Notes: generated by a model from the letters alone, not told the origin. A DNA stretch of 64,000 bases from Mangifera indica (GCF_011075055.1 NC_058143.1:20224930-20288929); one strand, 5' to 3'; shown: positions 50,543 through 61,285, counted from the stretch's first letter. Made by a program: numbers and translations.

Positions 50543-53500
50543 TTATTTATATTCTTTTTTTTATGTGCTGCTTTAACTTATCTTCAGGAGCGAGTTGATG
50601 TCACAGCATTCAGTTCTGATGGATCTTATTACAAACTTTCGGCTAGATTGAAAATGACCAAAGATAGAACTAAGGTTGAGTGTCTCATTATGTTTCTAAA
50701 TTTATATATATATATTTTAGCATAGAGTATTATGACTGTATCCTTCATCAACAATCGATGTATTATTCTCTCTCTCTGTTTTAATCATCAGAAGAGAGAG
50801 TCATAATTTCAGTTATGTTTTTGTTTCTTGTCTTGGATATACATTCGGTTTATGCATCACCCTGGCCATCTGATAGGATTGGAAAGTTTGTTTACTGATT
50901 GTCCTTGCCAGCCTCCAGTTTGAGGTCATGTTTGGAGAAGAGTGGAATGATTTAGACTAGGAGTTTCTGACCATTTCATGAACCATAAGGCTGAGTTAGA
51001 AATTTTCTGTGGAACAATTTTTGCACTGCCAACTCCACACACACCACTAAAAGATTTCTTCAATATAATTTTTGTACTCGTCCAAGGAGATAAAAAGTTA
51101 ATATTGGCTGTAGAAAGTCCATATTGTGTAATGCATATGATCTTCATTTGCATTAACGAATGACATATAAATATATGTTATTAGAAGCAATAATAATATT
51201 TTAATATTTGCAGATAGGTCATTTGATCACTAATTAACAACTACAACTGGTTGATGTTCAGGTTGTTCATTTTCAGCCACAGACCTTATTTATTAACAGG
51301 GTTGGTCTTAGTCTCTGCCTGCAACAGTGTGATTCTCAGTTTGTGGAATGGATTCATCCTACTGATCCTCCAAAGCCCTTTAGATGGCATTGTTCTGCCA
51401 AAGTTGAGTTGTTGAAGGTCTAGCATTGTTCTCTCTTGATTTGATTTCCTTAAAATATGATAGTTATGTTCAACTTGATGTAATTAATGTTAAATTTCAG
51501 TTGCGGGTCAACGGATATAAATGGAGCACACCTTTCAGTGTTAGTAATGAAGGTGCTATGCGCATTTCTTTAAAATCAGATACTGGAAGCAATCAATTGC
51601 AGCTTAGGGTTGCAGTTAGAGGTGGAACAAAGAGCTCTCGCTATGAAGTTATTTTTCGTTTGAATTCCTTTTCAAGCCCTTACAGGTTATACTTAAAGCC
51701 GAATATGTTTAAGTTTTTCATGTCTCTTTCTCTTCTGCAGGGGACTTTGCATGTTTTTACTATTTTGTTTTTGGTTGTGTATGTATATTTATCATTATTA
51801 TTATTAATGTTGCATCCAAGCATTTATTTCTTGTTTTAAGTAAAAGTTTAGTGTTTCATTTGTAATCGGTGAGTTTAGATTTTTAAGGTACATTTATTTC
51901 TATTGTGCAGTAGTTAGCTCTCTTTCCTTTTGTTTTGTGTAATATTTAGTTCTGTTTCTTTTTTGTTTTGAATATTATATGCCTGTTTTCTTTTTCCCTT
52001 TTTTTTTTTTATATTAATGGTAACATTTGACAAACAGGATTGAAAATTGTTCCATGTTTCTACCCATTCATATTCGGCAAGCTGATGGTACCAGTGATTC
52101 ATGGCAGTTTCTTCTTCCTAACACTGCTGCTGCTTTTCTCTGGGAAGACCTTGGTAGACGACGTTTGCTGGAACTTCTGGTTGATGGAGCTGACCCATCA
52201 AAGTCAGAAAAGTATGATATTGATGAGATTTGCGATCACGAGCCCATTATGGGAACTGGTGGCCCTGATGCAGCTCTACGTGTTACCATTCTGAAAGAAG
52301 AGAGGACACATATTGTTAAGATCACTGATTGGATGCCAGAAAATGAAGCAGCAGCAATCATGAGAAAAAGAATCCAATCACCACTGCCTCAGATTCCTGG
52401 AAATGAATCTCAAAATCAAGAGTCACTATCCTCCTCAGATGGTGAATTTCATGTTGTTGTTGAGCTGGTTGAGCTTGGAATATCCATTGTGGACCATACT
52501 CCTGAAGAGATATTATACCTGTCAGTACAGAATGTTCTTCTAGCTTATTCAACTGGCTTGGGGTCTGGATTTAGCAGGTAGGATTTTCTTCTTCAATACT
52601 CCTATCTGTAGGCTTATTAGTCTGACATTAGGAACATATTAAGTGCTTCTTCTTAACTGAAGCACTGAGTGCAAGAGTAATCTAAAGAGAAGTGTTGATT
52701 TAAATGTGGCCTAAAGATATGATCAGGTGCCCCCTCTAATTGTATTGCTCTGATTTTGTATATGGATTTTTAGTAAATCCATCTGAATGGATCTATTTCT
52801 GAAGCACTGGCTGTTAAGATGCCAAATGGTTAAATGTTGAACTCATGGTATTTTATCAATTGAGGGATGCAGCACTAGTTTCGTTCGGTGGCCCATTCAA
52901 TTTGGAATGGAGTCCCGGTGTAGCTATAGAATGCATTGGGAAATATGTCACTGATTCCATGCCTGTGTTTGTATGTATAAAGTCTATTATGTTGGTAAAT
53001 TATCAATAGCGGTATAAATGTGTTTCTTATTAAGAAGAAATACCAATAGAAATATGTTGGTGCAGTTACTGTTTATGCAATAGAAGCTAAGTTATTGAAG
53101 GAATAATGGTTTCTGAGTGAAGAAATTGTGATATGGCATTAACCACTGCTGTGCAGCCAATCGGCAGGTTATCCATGAATTTGTTCCTTAATTGGATTAG
53201 TACCTAACTTCTAGATACTAGAGCATTTTGTAAGTTTTATCTTCCTTTGGCAAAGATTTGAAAACTGAATTAAGCGATTTCCATGTTGTTTTATGTAACA
53301 GGTTCAAACTGAGAACGAAAACTATACAACTGGATAACCAATTACCATTGACTCTGATGCCAGTTCTTTTGCGGCCACAAAGAGCTCTGGATGAGACTGA
53401 TTACATATATAAATTTTCCTTTAGTCAGCAGACAAATGGATCTTTAGATTTATGTGTCTATCCATATATTGGTTTTTACGTGAGCTTCTTTATTGTCTTA

Positions 53501-56500
53501 ATCGAATAGCATAATGGTTATGATTTAATTTTCCTATATACAATTTTGATTATGTTTGTTTGAAATGCTTTGGATCAGGGACCTGAAAATTGTGCCTTTC
53601 TGATAAACATTCATGAACCTGTTATTTGGAGACTTATTCGGATGATCCAGCGGATGAATATTCATAGGTTATATGATACTAAAAAAACTGCAGTTTCAGT
53701 TGATCCATTCATTCATATCGGGTATGGAGTTTTATTTTCAAATTTGTCTTCTAATCTTGTATTTCATTAACTCATACATTATTAAAACTTATTACCTGTA
53801 ATTACAGTGTTCTTAATATCTCGGAAATTCGATTCAAACTATCAATGACAATGTCACCTACTCAACGACCAGGAGGAAAACTTGGATTTTGGTTATCTTT
53901 AATGACTGCATTGGGTAACGTTGAAAATATGCCTGTAAGTGTTAATATTTCATATATAATTGTTTTAAAGTTTATAACGGGGGTGGGATGCATCATGTTA
54001 GTTATTGTGCTCCATTTTTGCCCATTTTTATGCAGACTGATTATTTTTGCCAGTGTACAAGTATTGCTTCAACATAAAACTTTTATTATTTATGGGGCTA
54101 TTGCTGGAAATTAGAATGTTTAGAAAGAAAAAGAAAGTTAATTATTTGAGCTTGCCAATGGTTCTTTATATAGCATTCTCTCCACCTCACTCTCATTTGG
54201 CTTGAAAGGGGGTTGTAAGCTTAAACAAGGAAGCTGTGCACATACAGTGACAGACTATTTTGAGTATTATATATTCTGGTTGAATCTTATATTGGGTCTA
54301 TGACAGTGCACATGGTTTATTTAGACAGCTAGTTCAGTGTTATGTCATTACTTTAGTATGTCTCATTTACTAAACATACACATTTGAGGCTTTTAAACAC
54401 ATTAGACATGCAAAGTTGTCTATTCATTAGTTCTCATTGTGACTTGCTAGGGATTCCTAACATGCATGATTTTCTTAATCTTTAAGTATCTCAGTATAGC
54501 TCTTATGCATTATAGAGAATGTGATAGAAATTTTGAATATGAATCATCTTTCTATATAATAATCAGATCAGAATAAATCCAAGATTTCATGAGAATGTGT
54601 GCATGAGGCGGAGTACTATGACTAATATTGCCTTAGTAAATTTAAAAAAAGATCTTCTTGGCCAACCTCTGCAACTGCTCTCGAGTCTTGATATATTGGG
54701 AAATGCAAGCAATGCACTTGGACATATGAGTAAAGGTGTGGCTGCCCTATCAATGGACAAGAAGTTCATCCAGAACAGACAGAGACAGGTTTGCTATGAG
54801 CTTGAAATTTTGATTTATCATGTTGTGCATAGGGCCATGTATTGTTTGGCATGTTGCAGAGCTGTAAACCTAAACTTGATTAAGGGAAAAATAAATAACT
54901 GGCTCTTTACCTACTAAATTCTTTACCCTTTCTTTATGTTATAATAATGCCTCTCTGTAAAATTCACCTAAATAAATTCTAAAAATAGACCCAAAGCTAC
55001 AATCAATCAGATCTTTTTAAGTAGAATAGTCAAAATAAAAAAAAAAACGTTGAACACAAATTCCATATTTACTATTAAAAATAAAAAGAAAAATTCTTGG
55101 AACACTTTGTGCATACCTTTCCTCTTTTCAGCATTTGAAACCCCTGCTCTTGGGGCTAAAATGATGGTTAATTTAGTGCTAACTGTGTTGCTTAGGGACA
55201 CTGCAGCTAGGGCTAGATTTGAGCCGAGCCAAGCTCGAGCTCGACTCTATTTACATATAGCTGAGCTTGTCGAGCTCATGAAAGTCAAACTCGAACTCGG
55301 TTCGAATTCAGTTCGGTTTATTTTTCGTTATTAAAACGACGTCGTTTTAATATATATTGATCAAAACAACGACGTTTTGTATCAAAATTTTTAATTGAAA
55401 AATTTAGCGAGTAGCTCGAGCTCGTATAAGGCTGGCTCGTTTCGGGCTTATTCGAGCCGAGCTCAAACCGGCTCGGTTCAAGTCCAGCCCAAACTGCAGC
55501 CAAGGCAGTTCAGAGTGGTGTCCAATGAGATTAATAAGGGAAAATGTCATTGATTTTTTTGGATTTGACCAATGCCTTGAATAGCATGAACCTTGTTGGT
55601 TTTGGAATTGCCTCTTACACAAGTGAGGATGAGGTATTTTTGGGTATCAAAAAATGAAAAAAAGTGATGAAAATCTCCTATAGTGTATACAAAGTTGAAT
55701 TTTTTTTCTTTCTTTCTTTCTTTGTTTTGGGAAACAATAAGTATTATTGAAATTAATCATTAATGTTTACAATAGTAGACCAAATATCCATCATAAAAGT
55801 GCTAGACCTTTTGTTATCTGTGCTACTAAGCACCAAAAAGAAGGGAAAGATTAAAGCAGCCCACGGTTCCACAAATCGGTAGAACACATCAACTAAAAGT
55901 TGAACATTGTTTATAGACTAATTTGCTTTATCATATTTCTTGGTATTTTGAAATTGTGTTGTTTGAAGAAGGCTATGCTTTGTGCTTTAGATTATCCTTA
56001 GATGCTATTTGCATATTTTTCAATATTTGCTAATATAAGTACACTGATAAATCACAGTTAGTATTTTTTTTTTCCATGTGCTAGTGTTTCTTTTTCCGTG
56101 TAATCTGTATTATCTTGTAGGAGAGCAAAGGTGTAGAGGACTTTGGTGATGTTATCAGAGAGGGAGGTGGTGCTTTAGCAAAGGGCATATTCAGAGGTGT
56201 TACTGGCATATTAACAAAGCCTCTTGAAGGAGCAAAATCTTCTGGTGTTGAGGGTTTTGTTCAGGGTGTTGGTAAAGGAATAATAGGTGCAGCTGCCCAA
56301 CCAGTTAGTGGGGTGCTTGATCTTCTGTCAAAAACTACTGAAGGTGCAAATGCTATGAGAATGAAGATAGCATCTGCTATAGCTTCAGATGAACAACTTT
56401 TACGTAGGAGACTGCCACGTGTAATTGGTGGTGATAATTTGCTTCGTCCATTTGATGAGTACAAAGCACAAGGGCAGGTATTTGTTTAGCCTTCTTAAGG

Positions 56501-58130
56501 AGAAAAAAATTGCCTAGGTGATTGTACTGTTAAGTTGCCATAACTCATCTGTTATAAAAGAGTGACCGTGATTTGGAACTATTACAATTTGTTGGGTTGT
56601 TCAATATTCGGGGATTTGAAGATATTGAATTCTGTTGAATTCAGATCTTAGTTCTTACAATATTTTATTTATCATGTCCGATATCTTCTGTATGTCAAAT
56701 TAGCACATGCAGAATCTGCCTCTGTTTTATTGGCCATGTCTCTTGACATCACATGCTTTCATTTTGAAGGTTATGCTGCAGTTGGCAGAATCAGGTTCAT
56801 TCTTTGGGCAAGTTGATCTTTTTAAAGTACGTGGGAAGTTTGCCTTATCAGATGCTTATGAAGATCATTTTTTACTGTGCAAAGGAAAGATCCTTATTAT
56901 CACACATCGCAGAGTTATACTGTTGCAGGTAAGTTCAACTGACTCAAGATTATTTATGGCTTTACAGTCCTACATCAAGAGGACACAAATAAAATACGTA
57001 ACTGTAATTTTACCTGTGACAGCAACCCTCCAACATTATTGCTCATAGAAAATTTAGCCCTGCAAGGGATCCATGTTCTATTCTGTGGGCTGTACTGTGG
57101 GATGACCTCATAAGAATGGAATTGAGTTATGGAAAAAAGGACAATCCAACAGCTTTGCCTTCAAGGGTTGTACTTTATCTACAGATCAGACCAACAGAAA
57201 CAAAGGAACATGTTCGTGTTATAAAATGCATCAGGGAGACTAACCAATCAGTGAAAGTTTACTATGCAATTGAGCAAGCAAGGGACACCTATGGGAAAAA
57301 TCTTTCGAAGGTCAAATTTTATCCCATGCTTTCTTCCATTGGTGTTAAATCTTGATTATAGCAGCTAAGGCTCGATACCTTTGCATCAATATAAGGTTCC
57401 CTGCCTTTGCTCCCACCTATTTAGTAAGGTGATTTTAGTAGTTGAGGTTCGAGATGGATCTGATCCGAACTGACTAGGATTAAATCCATAACTTGGCCCA
57501 AACAAATTGATCTTGAGTTGAATCTCTAATTCGACAATTTAGCTCGAGATCGGTTTGTTTGTTTATCCTATCAGTAATATTGTTTACACTTTTATCGAAA
57601 CTATTCTGATGATACTTTATACCAATTCGAATGAATTTAAATCCGAATTTAAACTAGATATTATGATTTCAATCCAACCTCGAACCAGTTCAAGACTCGA
57701 TTTTGTTCGAATCACATCCACTTGTACTTGCAGTTAGCCTGTCCAAAAGCTTGGTCTGAAGGTGGACCAAGTGATCTTGTAACGAATCTCGTGTATTAGT
57801 CTCTACATTTTGTTTTATTTTATTTTTGTATTGTGTTTAATTTACATATCTTGCATGTGAGAGATTGTGTTAAAATAAAATTTGATCATTGTATTCTTAT
57901 CTATTAGTTTAAACTTTGATATAAAAATAGTTGAGATAGTGTAGTGAAATTTTTTTCACAATGCTATTCAGGAGATGCTGAAAAAGAAAGTGATGAAACC
58001 ATATTCACCACTTAGCCGAGGCAACAGTGCGGAAGTTAATCTGAAATCAGGGGCTTCCATGTGGTCTTCTCAACAGGTGCTTCCATCAGAACCTTTCAGT
58101 TCATCGTCTTTCGGCAGTAGCAGTGGCTAA
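15873..58130 (+). CDS. VPS13: VPS13 bridge-like lipid-transfer protein, plant M-type
   Basis: A 4,276-residue rod expected to move phospholipids in bulk at membrane contact sites. N-terminal MFEAH-VLHLLRRYL and SVWKGDVVLKDL are diagnostic. PH, C2 and C-terminal modules match Arabidopsis VPS13M1/M2 (At4g17140/At1g48090, from memory) more than VPS13S. Exons: 15873-15887, 16348-16429, 16749-16852, 17888-17983, 18095-18139, 19324-19374, 19795-19898, 20052-20169, 20741-20842, 20960-21160, 21537-21694, 21851-22009, 22212-22304, 22480-22816, 23525-23638, 25388-25483, 25554-25621, 26255-26375, 26453-26674, 26788-27015, 27109-27218, 27405-27501, 28723-28821, 28909-29049, 29265-29333, 30357-30845, 30959-31279, 31481-31612, 32246-32359, 32744-32928, 33713-33821, 33899-34042, 34356-34631, 34868-35542, 35805-36023, 36289-36392, 36862-37157, 37344-37428, 42336-43031, 43152-43470, 43619-43777, 43855-44018, 44155-44335, 44428-44697, 44794-45000, 45440-45494, 46574-46704, 46821-47333, 47441-48265, 48354-48430, 49886-50339, 50588-50674, 51262-51417, 51501-51685, 52038-52577, 53302-53479, 53579-53721, 53808-53934, 54567-54788, 56121-56477, 56770-56928, 57023-57310, 57972-58130. 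The sum is a multiple of three with no internal stop. Intron 34 seems to be GC-AG; a few junctions have alternatives. Confidence 0.95.
17395..17800 (+). mobile_element. LINE 3'-end relic in VPS13 intron 3
   Basis: One forward frame near 17448-17528 reads SGDVCCLLWIERNRRIFEEH. The W-x-x-x-R-N-x-R-I-F-E pattern is typical of the zinc-binding C-terminus of plant LINE reverse transcriptases. The frame is broken soon after, and the sequence ends in A/T-rich DNA near 17770-17800. No RT core, endonuclease or target duplication was seen. Confidence 0.5.
24140..25340 (-). mobile_element. Decayed antisense Ty1/copia RT-RNase H fragment in VPS13 intron 15
   Basis: Read from 25330 leftwards on the minus strand: EEMNALKKGKTYEVVDLLRD, then VHKWVYIVKYKTDGSIKMYK, an in-frame TAG stop after GIDY, then QLGVKNVFLNGDLEEEIFMD. 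These are the copia RT hallmarks. TKHIEVEKHL near 24190-24160 is the RNase H end. Gag, protease, integrase and LTRs are not evident, so the copy is a truncated, dead fragment. It accounts for most of this 1.7-kb intron, which is still flanked by good splice sites. Confidence 0.85.
26960..28821 (+). other. VPS13 exons 20-23: internal PH domain
   Basis: Encodes residues of about 832-940. The pattern ARILVWTG, TWQPCFLVLSGLYLYVLES, HVFEVPPTNIGGSPFCIAVS and EREKAIWLKELMHATYQA, ending on the invariant Trp helix, is that of a pleckstrin-homology domain. A PH domain at this N-terminal position marks the plant M-type VPS13 proteins and probably binds phosphoinositides. The exon 23 acceptor is a CAGCAG tandem. 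Confidence 0.85.
27732..27919 (+). mobile_element. tRNA-derived SINE in VPS13 intron 22
   Basis: TAGCAAAACTGG near 27747 matches the box A consensus of RNA polymerase III promoters, and GGTTCGAGCC near 27790 matches box B. The 3' end is GGGGTTCCGTTTATCTC followed by an A tract ending at about 27919. The copy is flanked by 13-bp direct repeats ATGCAAACTCTTG (27719-27731) and ATGCAAGCTGTTG (27920-27932), 11 of 13 identical. Together these features define a SINE of about 190 bp. Confidence 0.8.
32440..32487 (+). repeat. (GA)n microsatellite in VPS13 intron 29
   Basis: A pure AG/GA run of 48 bp starts 80 bp downstream of exon 29. It is likely polymorphic between individuals and useful as a marker. 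Confidence 0.95.
37588..37814 (-). repeat. Left LTR of the intron 38 copia element (3' LTR in element sense)
   Basis: Starts AAGCAGTGAAAG after a short TATA and shares GTTACAATGCAAGCT and the following A/T-rich stretch with 41866-42097. The two copies have diverged by substitutions and small indels, so the insertion is old. The inner edge is approximate. Confidence 0.8.
41866..42097 (-). repeat. Right LTR of the intron 38 copia element (5' LTR in element sense)
   Basis: Pairs with 37588-37814. On the minus strand it begins TGTAGTAGTTCTGAG. CTTTTATAACA just to its left is a decayed complement of the initiator-Met primer-binding site, which sets the element orientation as minus. Confidence 0.8.
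44640..46650 (+). other. VPS13 exons 44-47: C2 domain
   Basis: Encodes residues of about 2637-2770. The strand pattern YIGLQIIEAKGLPIIDDG, FFCALRLVVDNQ, then TAKWNELFIFEVPQ and AKLEVEVTNLAAKAGKGE-VVGALSFPVG fits a C2 beta-sandwich. The WNE-x-F-x-F step is the usual C2 signature. Few Asp residues line the expected calcium loops, so Ca2+-independent lipid or protein binding is possible. Confidence 0.75.
45523..46024. mobile_element. MITE in VPS13 intron 46
   Basis: Begins GGGGTTGTTTGGTTT and ends AAACCAAACGCTCTT, an imperfect terminal inverted repeat of PIF/Harbinger (Tourist-like) style. It is flanked by TTA on both sides (45520-45522 and 46025-46027). The interior is very AT-rich with no coding potential. 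The outer six bases of the two ends differ, so a hAT-type origin cannot be excluded. Confidence 0.6.
48830..49084 (+). mobile_element. hAT-type non-autonomous element, copy 1, in VPS13 intron 50
   Basis: Terminal inverted repeats TAGGGCTGGATTCGAACTGA and TCAAATCCAGCCCTA. The flanking 8-mers GTTGTACT and ACTGTAGT are an imperfect 8-bp duplication. Inside are two copies of the palindrome AAACGACGTCGTTTT separated by ATATATATT. The copy lacks coding sequence and is the reverse complement of the copy at 55208-55492. Confidence 0.82.
50451..50539 (+). repeat. Compound (TC)n(TA)n microsatellite in VPS13 intron 51
   Basis: (TC)n runs from 50451 to 50496 and passes directly into (TA)n up to 50539. 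It lies 48 bp upstream of exon 52, within the region of that exon's branch point and polypyrimidine tract, so length changes could affect splicing. Confidence 0.95.
52038..56477 (+). other. VPS13 exons 55-60: VPS13 C-terminal (ATG2_C-like) region
   Basis: Encodes residues of about 3553-4075. Exon 60 contains the Gly-rich amphipathic segment GIFRGVTGILTKPLEGAK and VEGFVQGVGKGIIGAAAQPV, with the G-x-G-K-G-x-x-G...P-x-x-G-x-x-D pattern shared by VPS13 and ATG2 C-termini, which touch the acceptor membrane or lipid droplets. Confidence 0.85.
55208..55492 (-). mobile_element. hAT-type non-autonomous element, copy 2, in VPS13 intron 59
   Basis: Flanked by a perfect 8-bp duplication ACTGCAGC (55200-55207 and 55493-55500), which places it in the hAT superfamily. 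Ends TAGGGCTAGATTTGAGCCG and GGTTCAAGTCCAGCCCAA are inverted. One palindrome AAACGACGTCGTTTT is intact and the second is decayed (AACAACGACGTTTT). Orientation is opposite to copy 1. Confidence 0.88.
56770..57310 (+). other. VPS13 exons 61-62: C-terminal PH-like domain
   Basis: Encodes residues of about 4076-4224, from VMLQLAESGSFFGQVDLFKV through RVILLQQPSNIIAHRKFSPA to VKVYYAIEQARDTYGKNLSK. It matches the PH-like fold at VPS13 C-termini. It is followed by a 52-residue Ser-rich tail in exon 63. Confidence 0.75.
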
Positions 58131-60189
58131 CTCATTGCCTGCCCATAGAGAAACATGGTTCAAGGCTTTCTGATACCTTCAGGTCGTACATACACCGTCC
58201 ACCAGCAGCAGTGGTTGATTTTCTGAAAATTGAGAAGTCTTTGCTCATCATGCCCCGTGCAATTTGAAAGGTACTACTTTGAATTCTGTTTTAGTACCTT
58301 TGTGCTAACTGTCTTCTCTATATTTGTTTTTATTTTGCGTAACATGGGATATGAACAACTTGATTAGAACCTTAAGAGAATAACAATTCAAAAACTAGTT
58401 ATTAAAATTAAAATGCTTAAAACCATATAAATTGAGAGGTCTATACTTTTCAATATGGGTTCTAAGTATCATTTCTTTCTCTTGAAATCGTAAAACAATT
58501 GGGTATATCATCGTATAATTGAGTGATTTAATTTAAAATTATTTAATTATACGATAATATGTCAGTTTATTTATATCATTTGATATTCAACTTTTTGTAT
58601 ATGATTGTTTGAATCATTTTATGTGCATTTATAATGAGTACTAATTTAAATACTAATGGTGATATGTTACCATCTGATTAGTTATTATTTTATTCTCAAT
58701 TCAAAATCATCAATTATATTATGATACATCATCATTAGTATCGAGATTGATATTTGTTATATGTCCAGATAACATTATTCTTATTGTTTTCTTTTCCTTG
58801 ATGAGAAACTTATGATCAATGATAACTTCACCGCTGTTCTTCCTTATATCTCTTCTGCCGTAGGCATGAGTTTCCCTCACATCATTGGACATAACTTGCA
58901 GTTGAAAACAGCAAGAAACTGTATGTAGAAGTAGAGCCATTTATCTGAAGCCCGTGGAGAACAAGAATGCTCATCACCTGCAAGCTTTGAATTTAAATAG
59001 AATGAAACTCATAAAATCAGTTACAGGTATCGGCACCAACTGTACAACTTTTTTTTTTGAAGTCCATAATAAACATGTATATCTTTTTCGAATACGGGTT
59101 AGTTAATTTAAAATATGATATGATGTATTTTTTCCTGGTTAGTAAAAATAAAATGCAAAAAAATTGCAAATTTTTGTTATGATTGTAAAATTTGCATTGC
59201 TTCATCATTTTATGGGTTGAAGTGGACTTGGTGGTAACTATCAATGTGTTTAGTCGATTTGTCGGTCAACCAATCGAATGGACCAATAATATCCTAATTA
59301 TTTTTAAGTTAGTACAATAATTAAATTTCAATAGATAAATCACAATTTGATATGATTTATTTGTTTTAATCTTAAATCAATTTAGTTCAATAATTAAAAT
59401 GGATTTTAATTATAATTAAGTTTGGATTTATCTTGGGACCTAGAAGGATAGTTTATTCTGTGGTGTAACTATATGGATTAAGTATGTGCAAACTTTTGCA
59501 GACGAAGTAATTGTCCTAGTTAGTTGATTTGATTGGCCTATTATTGAACGATATTTGTATAATTTATTGTTCATCATTCTTTCTCATAGCAATACTGTAA
59601 AGATGGAAGAAAAATGGCACATTCTGCATTGAATGGATAAAACGTTGCACTGTTTTATTATGCCAAAGAATGTAATAGTAGAATGAATCAAAATCACAAA
59701 CTGAAGAAACATGTCAAACCCTCGAGGCAGGAGACGTAACAAAATCGCCATGGCTATTTGGCTATATCAGACGGGAACACACCAAAGGAATCAATATGGT
59801 TCTACTCAAACATAAAGAATATTAAAATTAGAGTTGGAATTGATCAAACCGGAATTCTGATCAATAAAATGGAATTCGAATTAAAGATTGGATTTGTTGT
59901 TATAAAATAAGTTCAATTTAAATTAATGATAGTTTTTAATTAAAATTATGCTTCAACTTGTTGATTTAGAGTTAATATTAAACTCACTTTATTGAATTTA
60001 AACTGATCTTGAATTGAGCTTTTTTCAGTTTGGATTGAATCAAATTCAATAATAATTACCTTGTTGATATTATCCTAGTTAGCAAAAATATATCAATATT
60101 TTGAAGTTTTAGAGATTCATTTGATTTAAATTAAAAAAAAAAAGGGAAACTTCAAGTCAGAAACACTGAAAGCAAGCCCTAAGTTTAAA
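58131..60189. other. VPS13 3' UTR and intergenic spacer
   Basis: The first few hundred bases are the VPS13 3' UTR. A possible extra splice (donor after CAACAG at 58076, acceptor at 58182) would change the tail. The remainder is AT-rich, with decayed GAATTC/TTGAATT-type words at 59820-60060. I see no gene here. Confidence 0.55.
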
Positions 60190-60938
60190 GGCCAAAAGAC
60201 TTTTTCCCACGTAAGGTTTACTTTATTATCAAATACTCACTTTGTGAAGTTTAAAAAACTCAAATACCTACTTATGAATTATTAAAATTAACAATATTAA
60301 TTAGTTTTAAAAAAATCGTTATTTAATTAATAATATTAAAAAATATAAAAATTTATATTATTTTTCTCTCTTGTTTTGAAAATTAACAATTTTTCTTACA
60401 ATTAAATTTTGAAAAGTTATATTTTTCTCCTAAAATTTCAATTTTCTAACAAAACCTCTCCCTCTCCAACAATCGACACCCTTCAACTTGTCTCTTCCTT
60501 CGTCAGAACTCATTTTCATCAGAGAAGATGAGCCTTCATTTGGATGAAGATGAGAAAATCATCTTTATTGATTTTAGACAAATCGTGCCAAAAGAAAGTG
60601 ACTTTCAAGTTTTCGAAAAGGGAGGGGCATCATTGAGAGGGATAGAGAGCTTCGGAGCAGCTAGTCGTTTGCTAAATAATTGTCACTGAAAACCCCTAAA
60701 GAGGAAGAAATGTAACTTTTTAAAATTTAATTATAATAGAAAATTATTAATTTTTAAGATTTAAAAAAGAAAATAAAATAAAACTTTATTTGTTTTTAAT
60801 ATTATTAATTAAATAATAATTTTATTATTATATTTAATAAATTTTATTATTTTTAATTATCTATAAACAAATATTTAAATTTTTAATAAAAGACTTGGGC
60901 ATAGACTTAAATTGGGTAGGAATTAAGTCCTTGGCCCA
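60190..60938. mobile_element. Non-autonomous Mutator-like inverted-repeat element (B)
   Basis: Flanked by a perfect 9-bp duplication AAGTTTAAA (60181-60189 and 60939-60947), the size made by Mutator-like transposases. Left end GGCCAAAAGACTTTTTCCCA and inverted right end GGCCAAGGACTTAATTCC align with small indels. A longer subterminal inverted repeat shares TTATTTAATTAATAATATT and about 100 bp after it. No transposase is present. The terminal pattern AAAA(T)GACT-TTTCCCAC and inner blocks resemble element A. Confidence 0.8.
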
Positions 60939-61193
60939 AAGTTTAAAATGTTAGGTACGGCAGGCCTTGGCTTGTCACCTTTGTACACCCCAAAGCACTG
61001 GATTACTCGCATCTACCACATCAGCAGTCAGCACTGATTCAACTTTAACTCCCTTGTTCAGACAGAGACTCCAGTGTACAACCACTGGTACGATAGCGTC
61101 TTCTTCGCCCACATTTGAAGATTTGAGGTTGAACTCCTACTTGCTTCAGGTACTTAACTTTCATTTACATTTACTTGCTTTTCAAATCTTTTT

Positions 61194-61285
61194 AAAGCTT
61201 TAACGTTCTTTTCACTGATGTGTTACTTTGCTTTTTTTTTATTGAAAAGCTTTAACGTTCTTTTCACTGATGTATTACTTCGCTT
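61194..61285 (+). repeat. Tandem duplication of about 40 bp with 52-bp period, upstream of GALT
   Basis: The 20-mer AAAGCTTTAACGTTCTTTTC and its following bases occur at 61194 and again at 61246, with two or three differences. Each copy is followed by a T-rich run. It lies in a probable 5' UTR intron (donor near 61150, acceptor TTCAG near 61310). Confidence 0.85.

Larger units (their letters stand above)
46821..51685 (+). other. VPS13 exons 48-54: VAB (SHR-BD) region
   Basis: Encodes residues of about 2788-3552. In yeast and animal VPS13 this beta-rich region binds Pro-x-Pro adaptor motifs for membrane targeting. Matching segments include IRFFVPYWISNNSSLPLAYR, FFEPSLPHGWRWISAWTVAK, WAYGPDHESLKWPP and RFFVPYWI followed later by LRVNGYKWSTPFSV. 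Exon 49 (825 nt) is the longest exon of the gene. Confidence 0.75.
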
